From Aptenodytes patagonicus (taxonomy: Eukaryota > Chordata > Aves > Sphenisciformes > Spheniscidae), in NCBI RefSeq assembly GCF_965638725.1, contig NC_134962.1, forward strand, positions 1,185,501 through 1,249,500: 64,000 bases of DNA, read 5' to 3'. A program made the position numbers and the translations under genes. The notes beneath the pieces were generated by a model. It did no database searches, was not told where the DNA came from, and was given only the letters and a program-made list of their open reading frames with translations. Positions 24,522 to 41,980 of this stretch are shown here, one piece after another. Position 1 is the first letter of the stretch, and each line of letters begins with the position of its first letter.

Positions 24522-27460
24522 ATGGCGGAGCCGGGGGCGCCCATGCGGCTGAAGGAGTGGCTGATCGCGCAGATCGACAGCGGCCGGTACCCGGGGCTGC
24601 GCTGGGAGAACCGGCACCGGACGCTCTTCCGCATCCCCTGGAAGCACGCGGCCAAGCAGGACTACCGGCAGCAGCAGGACGCCGCGCTCTTCAAGGTACC
24701 CCGGGCTCCCCAGGACCCCCGTCCGGCTCCGGGAGCATCCCCGGGGCTCCCCATTGCCCGGCTCCGTGCGCACCCCCAGGAATCCCCACCCGGCTCCATG
24801 CGCACCCCCAGGAATCCCCACCCGGCTCCATGCGCACCCCCGGGGCTCCCCGTTGCCTGGCCCTGTGCACTCCCCCGGGACCCCCCCACCCGGCTCCATG
24901 CACACCCTCGGGGTTCTCCGCTGCCCAGCTCCGTGCACATCCCTAGGGCCCCCCTAGGACCCCCCACTTGGCTCCATGCGGACCTCTGGGACCCCCCCAC
25001 CCAGCTCCGTGCGCACCCCTGGGACCCCCTACCATCCTGCTCCCCACAGCCCCCCAGGACACACAGCCCTGGCTCCCCACTGTCCCCCACCCAGCTCCGG
25101 TGGACTCATACCTCGGTGGGCCCCCGGAGGACAGCGGAGCAGGGGGCTGGGGCGTGGGCAGCCACCGTAGTGCAGGGCACCCTCTGCCCGGCAGGCTTGG
25201 GCCGTCTACAAGGGGAAGTACCACGAGGGGACGGACAAGGCCGACCCCTCCACCTGGAAGACGCGTCTCCGCTGCGCCCTCAACAAGAGCACCGACTTCC
25301 AGGAGGTGCCCGAGCGGAGCCAGCTGGACATCTCCGAGCCCTACAAGGTGTACCAGATCGTGTCCGATGGCACCCGGGACACAGGTACATCCCTGCCGTC
25401 CCTCCTCCTGCGCCAGACTTGTGGCTGATGCCTGCACCGTGTCTGTATGAGCCCTGTGTCCCACAGACATCACCCTTCCTCCCCCACTCTTCTTCCTCTC
25501 TGGGTGTCCTGGGCAGCCAGGCACCTTCCCGGGGGCTGTTCCTGCCATTTGCCGGGGGTTCATCAGGTTTTCCTTGCTCTCCGCAGAGAAGGACGGTGTC
25601 ATGCGGTCCCCAGCCGGCGAGCATCAACAGGTGAGCCAGCCCCCCTCCCTGTGCCATCCACTGCAGGAGCTGCCTGCGGGCTGGAGAAGGTGCGAGCCCC
25701 AAATCCCACCTCGTCTGCCAGCTGCTCCCCTGCCTGCACGCTGCCTGCATCTGTCCCACTGAGCAGCTGGCTCCCCTGAGGGTCCCCTGTGCCACGCAGC
25801 TGCCAGACTCAGGCAGGGGATCTGCCAGCACATGGGGTCCTTGGCAGAGGCAGGAGCCAGCTCAGGGCCCCCCGCTGTCGGTTCAGCCCTCACCGTAGCC
25901 GCTCTCCTCCCCAGGGCAGCGCCGTGGGGAGTCCGGAGGAGGAAAGCCAGAAGGGCACGATGGAGACGTGCCACGTGTCTCCGCTGCCCCTGCTCTCTGC
26001 CCACCCAGCCGAGCGAGGTGAGGAGGGGCCCTGGCAGTGGGATGGGTCTGGGGGCAGGGAGCACGTGCTGCCTGGCAGGCACGACCCCACTCTCCGCAGC
26101 CCCGCGCCCCGTCCCTTGTGCAGGCAATGCCCACGAGGATGGAGACCGGGGCTGGGGGCTCCCTCCCTGCCCCAGAGAAGCCAGTTGATCATGCACTTAG
26201 GGGCTTTAATGAGGCCCAGTAACGAGCAGCAGCAGTGGGAAGAACCCGGCTGCACACCTGGCCCAGAGGCTGGGGCCAGGATGGCACCCAGGACCCCCTA
26301 GGGACAGATGCCCACGTCCCTTTACCACCTCGTCTCTGCCCTGGCCCAGGGTACCACGTGAGGGGAGTCTTCTACGGCTGGAACCCGACCCACGGCCACC
26401 TCCTCCCCGGACCCCCGTCCTACCTCCCTGTGGAGGATGTCAACCACTCAGGTAGGAGCTGCGCTGGCCTGGCAGTGCCCTGGGCGGCCCCCCCAGACCG
26501 GGCTGCCTGCGAGTTGACCCTCCTCTTGCCCCAGACTGCTGGCTTCACGTCCGCCTCTACTACTGCGACGTGCTGGTGAAGGAGGTCACCACCCGCACGG
26601 CTGAGGGCTGCCGCATCACCTCCCGCGCCGTGCCGGCTGATAGCGAGCACCTCTACGGCCCCTCCTGCATGGAGCAGATTGAGTTCCCCCCGCCGCGGGC
26701 ACTTGGTGGCAGTGGCCGGGTGGCCGGCATGACCGACGTGCTGGAGCGGCTCCTGCCCCACCTGGAGCGCGGCGTGCTGCTGTGGGTAGCGCCCGAGGGG
26801 GTCTTCATGAAGCGCCAGTGCCAGGGCAGGGTGTACTGGAACGGGCCACTGGCCCCGCACAGGGACTGGCCCAACAAGCTGGAGAGGGAGAAGACCTACA
26901 AGCTGCTGGACACGCAGCAGTTCCTGCAGCGTAAGTGCCCGCCCGCCGCTCCGGGCACACGGCTCTGCTGGCCCCTGCCCCAGGAGACCCCGATCCCCTC
27001 GGGAACAGGGGCAGGTCATGCCCCAGTGTGGCTGCTCTGGGCTGTGGGGACGCCGTGTCCCCTGACAGGGCCGGTGTTTTGCAGAGCTGCAGGGGTACCT
27101 GAGCCACGGGCAGCCCACGCCGCAGTACCAGATCCACCTGTGCTTCGGGGAGGAGTACCCCACCAGCACCAGGCACCACTTCCAGAAGCTTATCATGGCT
27201 CACGTGAGTACGCACCGGGGCTGGTGCTTGCGGCATCCCTGAGCCGGGCACTGGAGTCATCGCGGTCTCGGGGGCACACGGACCTGTGTCCATCCTCCGT
27301 CGGCTCTGTGCCTCTGCAGGTGGAGCCGGTTTTCGCGCGGGAGCTCTTCCATCACGCCCAGCGCATGGGGCCGACGCTGCTCCGTGATTCCCCCCAGCCC
27401 TGCACCCCCGGCACCTCCAGCCACATTATCCGCATCCTCAAACAGCTCTGCCAGCCCTGA
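24522..27460 (+). CDS. IRF10: Interferon regulatory factor, IRF10 type
   Basis: Eight coding exons: 24522-24695, 25195-25384, 25587-25630, 25915-26017, 26350-26451, 26535-26930, 27085-27203 and 27320-27460. Phases agree and the total is 1269 nt (422 aa). The N-terminal DNA-binding domain (about 8-115) has the five family tryptophans at 13, 28, 40, 60 and 79, with WENRHRTLFRIPWKH typical of IRFs. A short Ser/Pro/Glu linker (about 120-180) leads into the IRF association domain (about 190-385: VRLYYCDVLVKEV, EKTYKLLDTQQFL, IHLCFGEEYP). IRF10 is my choice because the position next to FOXS1/DUSP15 is where birds keep it and mammals have none; IRF4/8/9 relatives sit elsewhere. It is a nuclear transcription factor that in chicken is linked to the later interferon response. 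The ATG chosen is the one directly before the conserved MRLKEWL. Confidence 0.9.
24700..25090. repeat. Degenerate minisatellite in IRF10 intron 1
   Basis: Imperfect tandem units of about 30 bp read CCCAGGAATCCCCACCCGG then CTCCATGCGCACC, decaying rightward to CCCAGCTCCGTGCGCACC forms. The array fills most of intron 1. Confidence 0.7.
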
Positions 27461-27800
27461 GCCCGGGCAGGTGGGAGGAGAGCCCAGTCGCGACAAAGCC
27501 TCGGAGCAGGATGCTCTGCTGCCCCACGGCCCCGCTCTGGCCGTGTTCCCTGAGCTGGCGTGGACGGGGCACTCAGCGCTGCGGGGCTGGACACGGGCGG
27601 GCACTGGCCGGGGTAGGTGGACGGCTGCCGCCCCCACGCAGATGCCTGTATTTATTCCCCGGGAGCTGCCAGGAGCCCGCCTGGGTGGGATTTGCTGAGT
27701 GCTTGTTTGGTGAGCTGGGGCAGAGCCAGCTCTGTCCTTGCACCTTGCACTGCCAGGACTCACCATTCGCGAACCTTAGAAATAAAGGTTGTGTTTTGGT
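27461..27800 (+). promoter_or_regulatory. IRF10: IRF10 3'UTR with polyadenylation signal
   Basis: AATAAA at 27781-27786 is followed at once by GTTGTGTTTTGG, a strong GU-rich downstream element. The 3'UTR is about 340 nt. Confidence 0.75.
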
Positions 27801-28745
27801 ACTGTTGGCTCCCGTGTGGGGGTCTGGTGCCGGTCCAAGGGGGGCACGGGCAGCTGGGGGAGCCGAGCCCAGGCGGAGCCTCATGCTGTGGGCAAAGCCA
27901 GCTCAGCCCCAGCCGTGGGGGACAGTGTGAGCCGACCCCCCTGCCTCTGCCCTGGCTTAAGACCTGACCTGCCCTGGGTCCTGGCCCCTTGGCAGGGGGT
28001 GCAGGCAGTGGCGAGGTGCCCGTTAGCTGCTCTGCCGACCCGGCAATGCAGGAGCCTGTCCCAAAGGCACTCACTGCCCGTGCCTCAGTTTCCCCTGGAC
28101 AGTAGAGTGAGGCGGCTCCTGGGAGGTGGGGGCCGTGCTGCACCCTGGAGGCAACGTCCTGGCTGGGTACGGTGCGGGGACCTGGCACAGAGCAGAGATC
28201 TGGCATGGTGCGCAGGATCCGGCCCAACCCCAGGCTGGGGGCGGGGGCCAAGGCACTGGGGTGGGCAGGGGGCGGGTGCGGAGATGAGGGCTGGCAGCAG
28301 CCCCAGCCCCACTAGCAGCACCCCGCTCAGCCCCCCGCCATCCCTGGCCGGGGCCCAGCTGCACACCGTGGGCAGGATGAGACCCAAGTCATGGGAACCT
28401 CCTGTGGGAAGAGGGGCTGGGGGAGCCGGGGACCATGCCTGGGGCTCGGCTGAGGCCAGCGCTGCCTGCCTCTGCCCTGGGGAGGCCGCGGCTGTGCCAG
28501 CCCCGGGGCCGCTGGCTGCTGGCCGCAGGCCTTGGCGGCACGTCCATCCGTCCGTCCGCAGGGACCAGCGCTGGACGGCGGAGCCCTGCTCCGCCCTGGG
28601 CGGCCCCGGAGAGGAGGGGCCCGCCGCCCCCTCGCTGGCCGGGCGCGGGAGGCTGGGCCGCCGGCGGGTTTTAACGGGCCGTGCTGGGGCCGTGCGGCAG
28701 AGCGGGAGCGGTGGCGGCGCGGGAGGGCTGTGGCTGGCCAGGAGG
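27801..28745. promoter_or_regulatory. IRF10-FOXS1 spacer, probable FOXS1 promoter/5'UTR
   Basis: Only about 0.95 kb separates the IRF10 polyadenylation site from the FOXS1 start. The part after about 28450 is CpG-dense. No TATA box is clear. An open frame continues upstream in the FOXS1 frame but has no family similarity, so it is probably 5'UTR or promoter. Confidence 0.4.
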
Positions 28746-30104
28746 ATGCAGCCGGACCTCCCCGTCGGCGACGCAGCACTGCGCAGCCTGCCAGCCCCCG
28801 AGCCGGCCGGCAGCCCCTTCCTTGGCCCCCCGCCGCCCACCGGCCCCGAGGCCACCAAGCCACCCTACAGCTACATCGCCCTCATCACCATGGCCATCCA
28901 GAGCGCGCCTGAAAAGCGCATCACGCTCAGCGGCATCTACCGCTACATCATGGGCCGCTTCACCTTCTACCGCGAGAACAAGCAGGGCTGGCAGAACAGC
29001 ATCCGCCACAACCTCTCCCTTAACGAGTGCTTCGTCAAGGTGCCCCGCGACGACAAGAAGCCGGGCAAGGGAAACTACTGGACGCTCGACCCCGACTGCT
29101 ACAACATGTTTGAGAACGGCAGCTTCTTGCGGCGCCGCCGGCGCTTCACCAGGAAGAGGGGCCTCCAGGACGCGCCGAGCGCTGAGGGGGATGAGGGGCG
29201 CGGGAAGCCCCCCAGGCACCGGGCGCGGGGGCCACCTGTCGCCCCGCTACCCGAGGAGGGGAAGGCAGAGGGGGGCTACGCCCCACCGGCGGCCACGGGG
29301 CGCCTGCCGAGCCCCGCCATGCTGCCCGAGTGTGCTGGCATACCGGGGTGCGCCGAGCCCTGCACCCGGCGGCAGCCGCCCAAAGCCAGGCAGCCCTGCC
29401 TGTACCTGCCGGACACGCCGCAGCCCAAGGGGCCGTTCTTCGCCCCCCCGGAGAGCCGCCCGCCCAAGGAGACTGTCTTCGGGGGGCTCCCGGCGGCGCT
29501 GCAGCTGCCCCGGCCAGGTCAGTACCCGCTGCCCAGCGAGCGACCGGCACCGCACCCTGCCCTGCTGCCCGCCCTGCTGCCCGCCCAGCCCAGGGACCCC
29601 CCGCAGGACTCCCCAGCCCTCCCAGGCACCCCCCCGGGGCAGCTGGAGGGCGAGGAGCCGGCCAACCCTGGGCTGGGGCCGGGCCAGCCCTTTGGGCAGG
29701 TGCCCCCCGCGTTCCCTGGCACCCTCCTGGGCACGGGCAAGCCCCCCCGGTCCTGCTTCCTGGAAGGGGAGGGCTACGCGCAGCCCCCCCTGCCCATTTT
29801 CGGCTCCTTCGGCCGGTCAGGGCCCGAGGCGCTGGGTGGCAGCTACCAGTGCCGGGTGCAGGCGCTGAGCTTCTGCGTGAAGGAGCGGCCGTGCGGCGCA
29901 GCGCTGGAGCATCTCCTGGCTGCGGCCCCCCCGGCCCCCGCCACCCCCCGCCAGCCACCCTTTGGGGCCACAGGGCCGCGGGCGGGCGAGCAGAAGGAAC
30001 CGTGGGGGCCGGGGGGTGCGATCCCACTGCAGGGGAGCAACAGCTACCCTCTGGGGCTGCCCCCTTGCCTCTACCGGACACCCGGCATGTTCTTCTTCGA
30101 GTGA
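28746..30104 (+). CDS. FOXS1: Forkhead box S1, single exon
   Basis: Intronless frame of 452 aa. The forkhead domain is at about residues 38-135: [30 protein letters not shown], the recognition helix [18 protein letters not shown], then [16 protein letters not shown] and a basic [10 protein letters not shown] wing/nuclear signal. FOXS1 is preferred over FOXC/FOXL relatives because of its place between IRF10/DUSP15 and MYLK2 and the short N-terminus. The ATG at 28746 is the nearest to the domain in a fair Kozak context (AGGAGGATGC); upstream in-frame codons are not conserved in character. The C-terminal 300 residues are Pro/Gly/Ala-rich and end in the hydrophobic [10 protein letters not shown]. 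Human FOXS1 is about 330 aa, so this tail is long. It is a nuclear transcription factor reported in neural-crest-derived sensory neurons and perivascular cells. Confidence 0.93.
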   Translation: MQPDLPVGDAALRSLPAPEPAGSPFLGPPPPTGPEATKPPYSYIALITMAIQSAPEKRITLSGIYRYIMGRFTFYRENKQGWQNSIRHNLSLNECFVKVPRDDKKPGKGNYWTLDPDCYNMFENGSFLRRRRRFTRKRGLQDAPSAEGDEGRGKPPRHRARGPPVAPLPEEGKAEGGYAPPAATGRLPSPAMLPECAGIPGCAEPCTRRQPPKARQPCLYLPDTPQPKGPFFAPPESRPPKETVFGGLPAALQLPRPGQYPLPSERPAPHPALLPALLPAQPRDPPQDSPALPGTPPGQLEGEEPANPGLGPGQPFGQVPPAFPGTLLGTGKPPRSCFLEGEGYAQPPLPIFGSFGRSGPEALGGSYQCRVQALSFCVKERPCGAALEHLLAAAPPAPATPRQPPFGATGPRAGEQKEPWGPGGAIPLQGSNSYPLGLPPCLYRTPGMFFFE

Positions 30105-30175
30105 GGGACTGGCCCACCCCGGGACACCCCCTCGTCCTGGCACCGAATAAAGCACATTCCCCAACGCTGCCTCTG
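30105..30175 (+). promoter_or_regulatory. FOXS1: FOXS1 3'UTR with polyadenylation signal
   Basis: AATAAA at 30146-30151, 42 nt after the stop codon, is followed by TGCCTCTGTGGTCTCTG. The 3'UTR is unusually short. Confidence 0.75.
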
Positions 30176-33100
30176 TGGTCTCTGCACCCCGCTCAGGGTG
30201 GGCGGCGGGCAGGGGCGAGCCGGAGACCCTCTGCCCCAGCCCAGGCGCTGGCTGGGGGACATGCGTCCCCAAGGCTATCTGGCGCAGCCCTCACCCCCAC
30301 TGGCCCCTCCGTCGGCGATCACTGGCTGGATGGTGAGGCTGCGGGGGGACGGGGCATGGCCAGGGTCAGGGCACCCACGTCCAGGTCCTGTGTCCCTGGG
30401 AGATGCTGGGGACAAGGTCCTGCTGCAACGCGGGGCCAGGAGCCCCCAAAGCCCTGTCCCGGGGTAGCAGGAGGGAACCTCATCCATGAGGGGCAGGGGG
30501 ATGCGCTGCGGCAGGAGCAAGCCCCCGCGGAGCCCTGCTGCCGCCTCCCTGCGCCTGGGACCGCTCAAAGTGCCCGGCTTCGCCCCGAGTGCCAGACATG
30601 GCACAACCAGCACCAGCCTTGGCGCGTGGCCCTGCTCATGCACCCGCATGGCCCCAGAGAGACACTGGGGAGGAGTGGGGGGCATGGTGTGGGGGGGCTT
30701 TGCTCTGGGGGGGACAGGGCTCCCTTCCCTCTCTGTCCCTGCTCAGGGCTGTGCCAGTGCCTGGCCAGGGTCCCACCAGGTCCCTGCAGACACCCCGAGG
30801 CCAGGGCACCCTCCCAGAGCCGGGCTGTGCCAGGGGCTGCGGCTGTGATGGGAACGGCTGGGGAAAGTGGATTCCTCCGACCTGAATCACGCCGGGCGGC
30901 TGCTGGTGAGGAGGCACCAGCTGAGTCACTGCTGCCGGCACCGGGCTGGGCACGGGGGCCTGCCCTGGCCGGCCAGGCTGGGGGTCACCAGGGCAGCCGG
31001 GGGTCCTCACACAGCCCCAGGCTGGGACCTGGCTGCCAGCCCCTTCCTATGCACCGCCGGGACACCCAGGCCAGTGTCTCCGCAGCACCAGAGTGGGGCC
31101 AGAGTGATGCTGGCAAAACGGGGGGCTGTGCCCTTGCCTGTGCCCCTGTCCTGGCCACCCCAGACTGGGAGAGGGGGGACCCCACGGCACAGCCAGCCCC
31201 AGGGTGGGCGCAGGGGGAGGATGCCGAGCTGGCGGGGGCTTTCCACGCTGCTGTGGGGAGCGGGTTTCTGGCAGAGCCTCCCGGCCCCCCAAGGCCAGCA
31301 GGACCCCAGCTTGGCCAGTCCTGAGGGTCTCTGCAGGGGCCGTGTTGGCACCGAGGGACGGCGCTGGCGTCACTCAGGGACCGGGAGCACCGCGGCCGCG
31401 TCAGCCCCGTTATCAGCCCCCAGACAGCCACTGCCGGGCCATGGCTGCGTCCCAGCCCCAGACGGGGAGGGGGGGGCCGCCCTTCGTCATCGGGGATGGC
31501 CACTCAGCCCTGGGCCTCTCTATTCTCCCTTTTTTTTTCCCCTCCCCAGTGGAAAACAATATTTGAGCGCCTACATCATGCTGGCGTCTCCAGAGCGGCC
31601 AGCGGCGAGCGCGGCTGACCTCAGCCCCCTCCTTCGCGCTGTCCCCGGGGGCGTGGGAGGAAGCGAGTGCCGCAGCCGTGCCCAGGGGCCGTCTGGTTCC
31701 CACACAGCGTGGCCAGGCCCATCGCCCGCCCCGGCTCCCGCCGCCGCCTGGGAATGCGCGGCCCCAGCCCCACGCGGTGCCCTGGGCTGGGGTCCCTGCG
31801 CTGGGAGCAGTGTGGCATCGCGTGGCGCATCCCACTGCCCCCCCCTGCAAGCTGCAGCCCCTGTGGATGGTGACCCCCATCCTGCAGAGCCCGGCTGCCT
31901 GCACCACCCCGGGCATGCACACCACGGCCATCTGCTCTCCCGGCGCTCCCCTTCTCTGCGCCCACCCCGGCTCCCATCTCCCGGCTGCGGGCCCACTGCT
32001 CTCCCTGCCCTGCCTCCTCCCCAGCTCACTCCCAGCTCGCGGTGGGTGGCCTGGCCCCCGGCCCGCTCGCCCGCTCCCAGCATGGGCCATGCCGCAACCG
32101 GGGACTGGGCTGCACCCAGTCACGGGGTGAACCTGCTGCCGCTGCCAGCGGTGCTGCCGGGTGCCGGTGCAGGAGGTCCGCCCGCTCCCCTTCCCTCCCT
32201 GCGCTGCCTACAGGGCCCCTTGCTTGTGCAGGCAGGGTGGGTGCCACAGGGACGGGGTGCAGGCAGGGATGGGGAAAGGGTGCTGCTCTGTACGAGTGCT
32301 CAAGGCTCCGGGGACAGATGCTGTGGACATATGTGCACGCACCCCAGACTGTGCCGTGTGTCTGTGGGGGTGACGAGGACCCCCCACATGAGGGATGGCA
32401 CCGGCTGCCGTGGCCTGTGCTGGGCCAGGACCAGCCCTGTCACTGTGCCCATTGGCCCCGGCAGGACCGGTCCCCTCCCCAGGGCTTCAGGGAGCCCTCT
32501 CCCGCCCCTCGGCCGGGAGTGCCAGATGGGGCCACAGCTGCTTCCATGAGTGCCGGCCCAGGGGTCCCGATCCTCCAGCCCCGATGGAAGCACGATTGGT
32601 GCCCCCGTGGGGTCCCAGGGTGGGAGAGGAGGAGGCTGGAGAAGCCAAACTGGGCTGTGGGGTGGGGGTCCCCCACCCTGGGCTTGGGGCATTGGGATGT
32701 GCCGGTGCCCACGCATCCCCGTGCTACAGCCGTGCAGACGCAGGGCTGTGTCCAGGAACCGATCCCCCGGAGTGGCTCGGGGCGCCAGGAGTCTCCGGGG
32801 GCGATGGCCCAGCCAGGAGCCCTGCGGGCCACCCTGCGGCGGGGCCCTGCAGCCCCCGTGGCCCGCCGGGGCCGGGGTGATGCACAGCTCCTGGGGCCAG
32901 ACAGGAAGGAGACGTCACCGCCGCGGAGCGTAACTCAAACCAGATGGGGCTGCGCTGGCTTCCAGGCCCGCAGGGTGGTCACCGACAGGAACCGGTCAAA
33001 GGCTGCCGGCAGGAAGCGGCTGGGAGGGACGCCTGCGGCGGGAGCCGGCGTCCGGGCTCGGGCAGCCTTAACTGCTTCGGGGCCAGCTGCAGCACCACAG

Positions 33101-33495
33101 GGCAGAGGGGCACCAGCCTCCCACCAGCCCTCGCCTGAGCATCCCACCCCACTTGGGCAGATGCTGAAGCCGTGAGGACACCTCTGACCGTCCCTCCCTC
33201 CCGCCTTTCCCCCAGCACCCTGGGGTGTTCAGAGACGGTTGCTGCTGCACAGCCACAGGGTGCGGAGACCAGAAGCCCTCGGCACTGCGGGCCACACAGC
33301 CCTGCCTGGGACGTACCAGGTGGTCCCCGTCCCCAGCACAGCCAGGGCCCCTCTCTGTCCCTTCTACCCCGGGGACGAGATGCCGCTTCCCATCCTCTCC
33401 TCGCTTATCTGCAGCCCTCAGACTGCGGCTGCATGGCCCACGCGGGCAGGAGCAGCGGCCCGGGAGCGGCCGCCCAGGGAAGTGGGGCAGGCGCG
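30176..33495. other. FOXS1-MYLK2 spacer
   Basis: GC-rich sequence between two convergent genes. Several very long open frames on both strands reflect the base composition. None has a recognisable domain. No mobile element was seen. Confidence 0.45.
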
Positions 33496-33516
33496 GGCTG
33501 CGGGCAGACCTGTACA

Positions 33517-35216
33517 TTTATTTACAAGAAGGCAAGAGCTAGGCAGGACTCCGGCATTGGGCAGGGCCCCGCAAGCCATGTCCCCTGCCCGGCGGGGACG
33601 AGCCCGAAGCCCCTTCACCTGCTACAGCTGGTGCGGCTGGGGGGCCAGTGCCTCCCCCCGTCTCTCCCCAGGGTTTTTCCAGCAGGCGCAGAGGGCACAG
33701 GTGGCCCCGGAGCAAACACACAGCCCTGGCTCCGGGGGGGCTCGGCCACAGCGAAAGCCAAAGGGGAGGGCAGAGGGAGCCTGGGACCCCCCCCCACCAG
33801 CCCTCCATCCACTCCCACAGCAGACAAGGCTGGAAGCTGCGAAGCCCAGGGATGCCCATCCTTCGGCAGCACCAGGGATCCCCGAGGGGCACAGGCAGAG
33901 GGGAAGGGGGTCAGGGCAAGGCAGAGGAGTGGGGGCAGCACCCGCCTCCCACAGCCCAGCAGGTCCTGGGGAGCCCCCGCACATGGTGGGGTGAGCTGGC
34001 GGCCGCAGCCGCCGACCGGCAGTTCCTGTGTGTTGGTGGTCGGGGCTGGAGCGATGCTCGCGGGAGCGGGGGAGCGCGGTCCAGCTGCTCTACATTAGGA
34101 CGCCTCGCTCATCTTGATCTGGCGGGGACGGGTGAAGCAGAGGTTGTGTTTTTCCCCCGCTGGCAGAGCTGAAGGGCAGGGAGGGCAGGAGGAACACAAA
34201 GCCTCCTTCTTCCCTCGCTGGCTCCCAGCTGGGGATGCTGCTGGAAGCATACTCGCCGCTTCCTCCCTTCCTGTGCGAGCAGCAGCTTGAGGCCAGCTCC
34301 ACTCCTGCGCGCCCGGCCAGCCAGGGAGGAAGCGCTTCGGCCTCGGCTCCAGTGCCAAAGCGCCAGGGTTGGGGGTCCACGCCTGCCTTCCAGCATCCCC
34401 AGGCCGAGCCACAGTGCTGGGAAGGGAGGTTGGGCAGCTCAGGGTCCAGTGACAGCGAAGGCAGGGCAGAGCTACAGCATTTACAAGGCAGAGCACGCAA
34501 GTCTTGGGTCCAAGGTAGCGGCAAGCGTGCAGGGCGGCCCAGGCAGCGGGGCTCATGCCGGGCCAGCCTTTCTCCTCCAAGGCCATGGGAAGTAAGCGCG
34601 AGCAGAACAGAGATGCTGTGGGTCGAGCATCGCGCAGCTGGGCCAGGGATGAGATCGGAAACCACCGCTCAGGAGGAGCCTCGCAGTCCGAGGAAATCCA
34701 GATGGGAGAATTGGCTCAATGGGAATGGGGAGGGCTGGAGCCCCGGGAGCCCAGGAGGGCGCTGCCGGCATCCCCAGCAGCAGGTCCCCGGTGCAGCAAT
34801 GCCACCCGGGGTGGGACGAGCTCAGCAGAGGGGCTCCGCAGCGGCGGGTGCAGGCAAGGATCCTGGTGGGGTCCTGGCCCCTGTGCAGTCCCTGCAGCCG
34901 CTGGGTGCCGAGGCAGGGCGCAGCCCCAGGGGACGCAGCAGAGCAGCACCCGTGGTGGCGGTGGCGTGGGGCACAGAGCAGGGGTGCAGCGCACACCGCA
35001 GTGGCGCAGGGTCCAGAGCAGCCATCTGGCAGCAGCATGGGCAGGGAGGGGGCTGCGTGGCTCCAGCCCCTGGACCCCACGGTGGGAGGTGGGCAGGGGC
35101 CCACCCCAGCGAGGTCCTGCTGCCTTCCAGAAGCAAGACTGACATGGGACCCTCTCAAGTGGTTTCTCTCTGGCCTTGACTGACACGTGGCTCAGGCTCC
35201 CCTCGGGAGCCCCCGC
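33517..35216 (-). promoter_or_regulatory. MYLK2: MYLK2 3'UTR (inferred) with polyadenylation signal
   Basis: On the minus strand the first AATAAA after the MYLK2 stop is the complement of TTTATT at 33517-33522. If it is used, the 3'UTR is about 1.7 kb. There is no coding sequence in between. The downstream GU-rich element is weak, so the end is uncertain. Confidence 0.4.

Positions 35217-41980
<6,764 letters not shown>

Noticed and set aside
23737-24938. Arg/Gly/Glu-rich minus-strand open frames up to 435 aa upstream of and over IRF10 exon 1
   Set aside because: They consist of the minisatellite read in three frames and the antisense of IRF10 exon 1 and intron 1.
27789-28745. N-terminal extension of FOXS1 by about 319 residues in the same frame
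   Set aside because: No similarity to forkhead proteins; it starts inside the IRF10 polyadenylation region. The ATG at 28746 gives the expected short N-terminus.
29330-31324. 664-aa plus-strand open frame overlapping FOXS1 in another frame
   Set aside because: It is a GC-composition shadow of the FOXS1 tail. FOXS1 has a clear forkhead domain; this frame has no recognisable domain and runs past the FOXS1 polyadenylation site.
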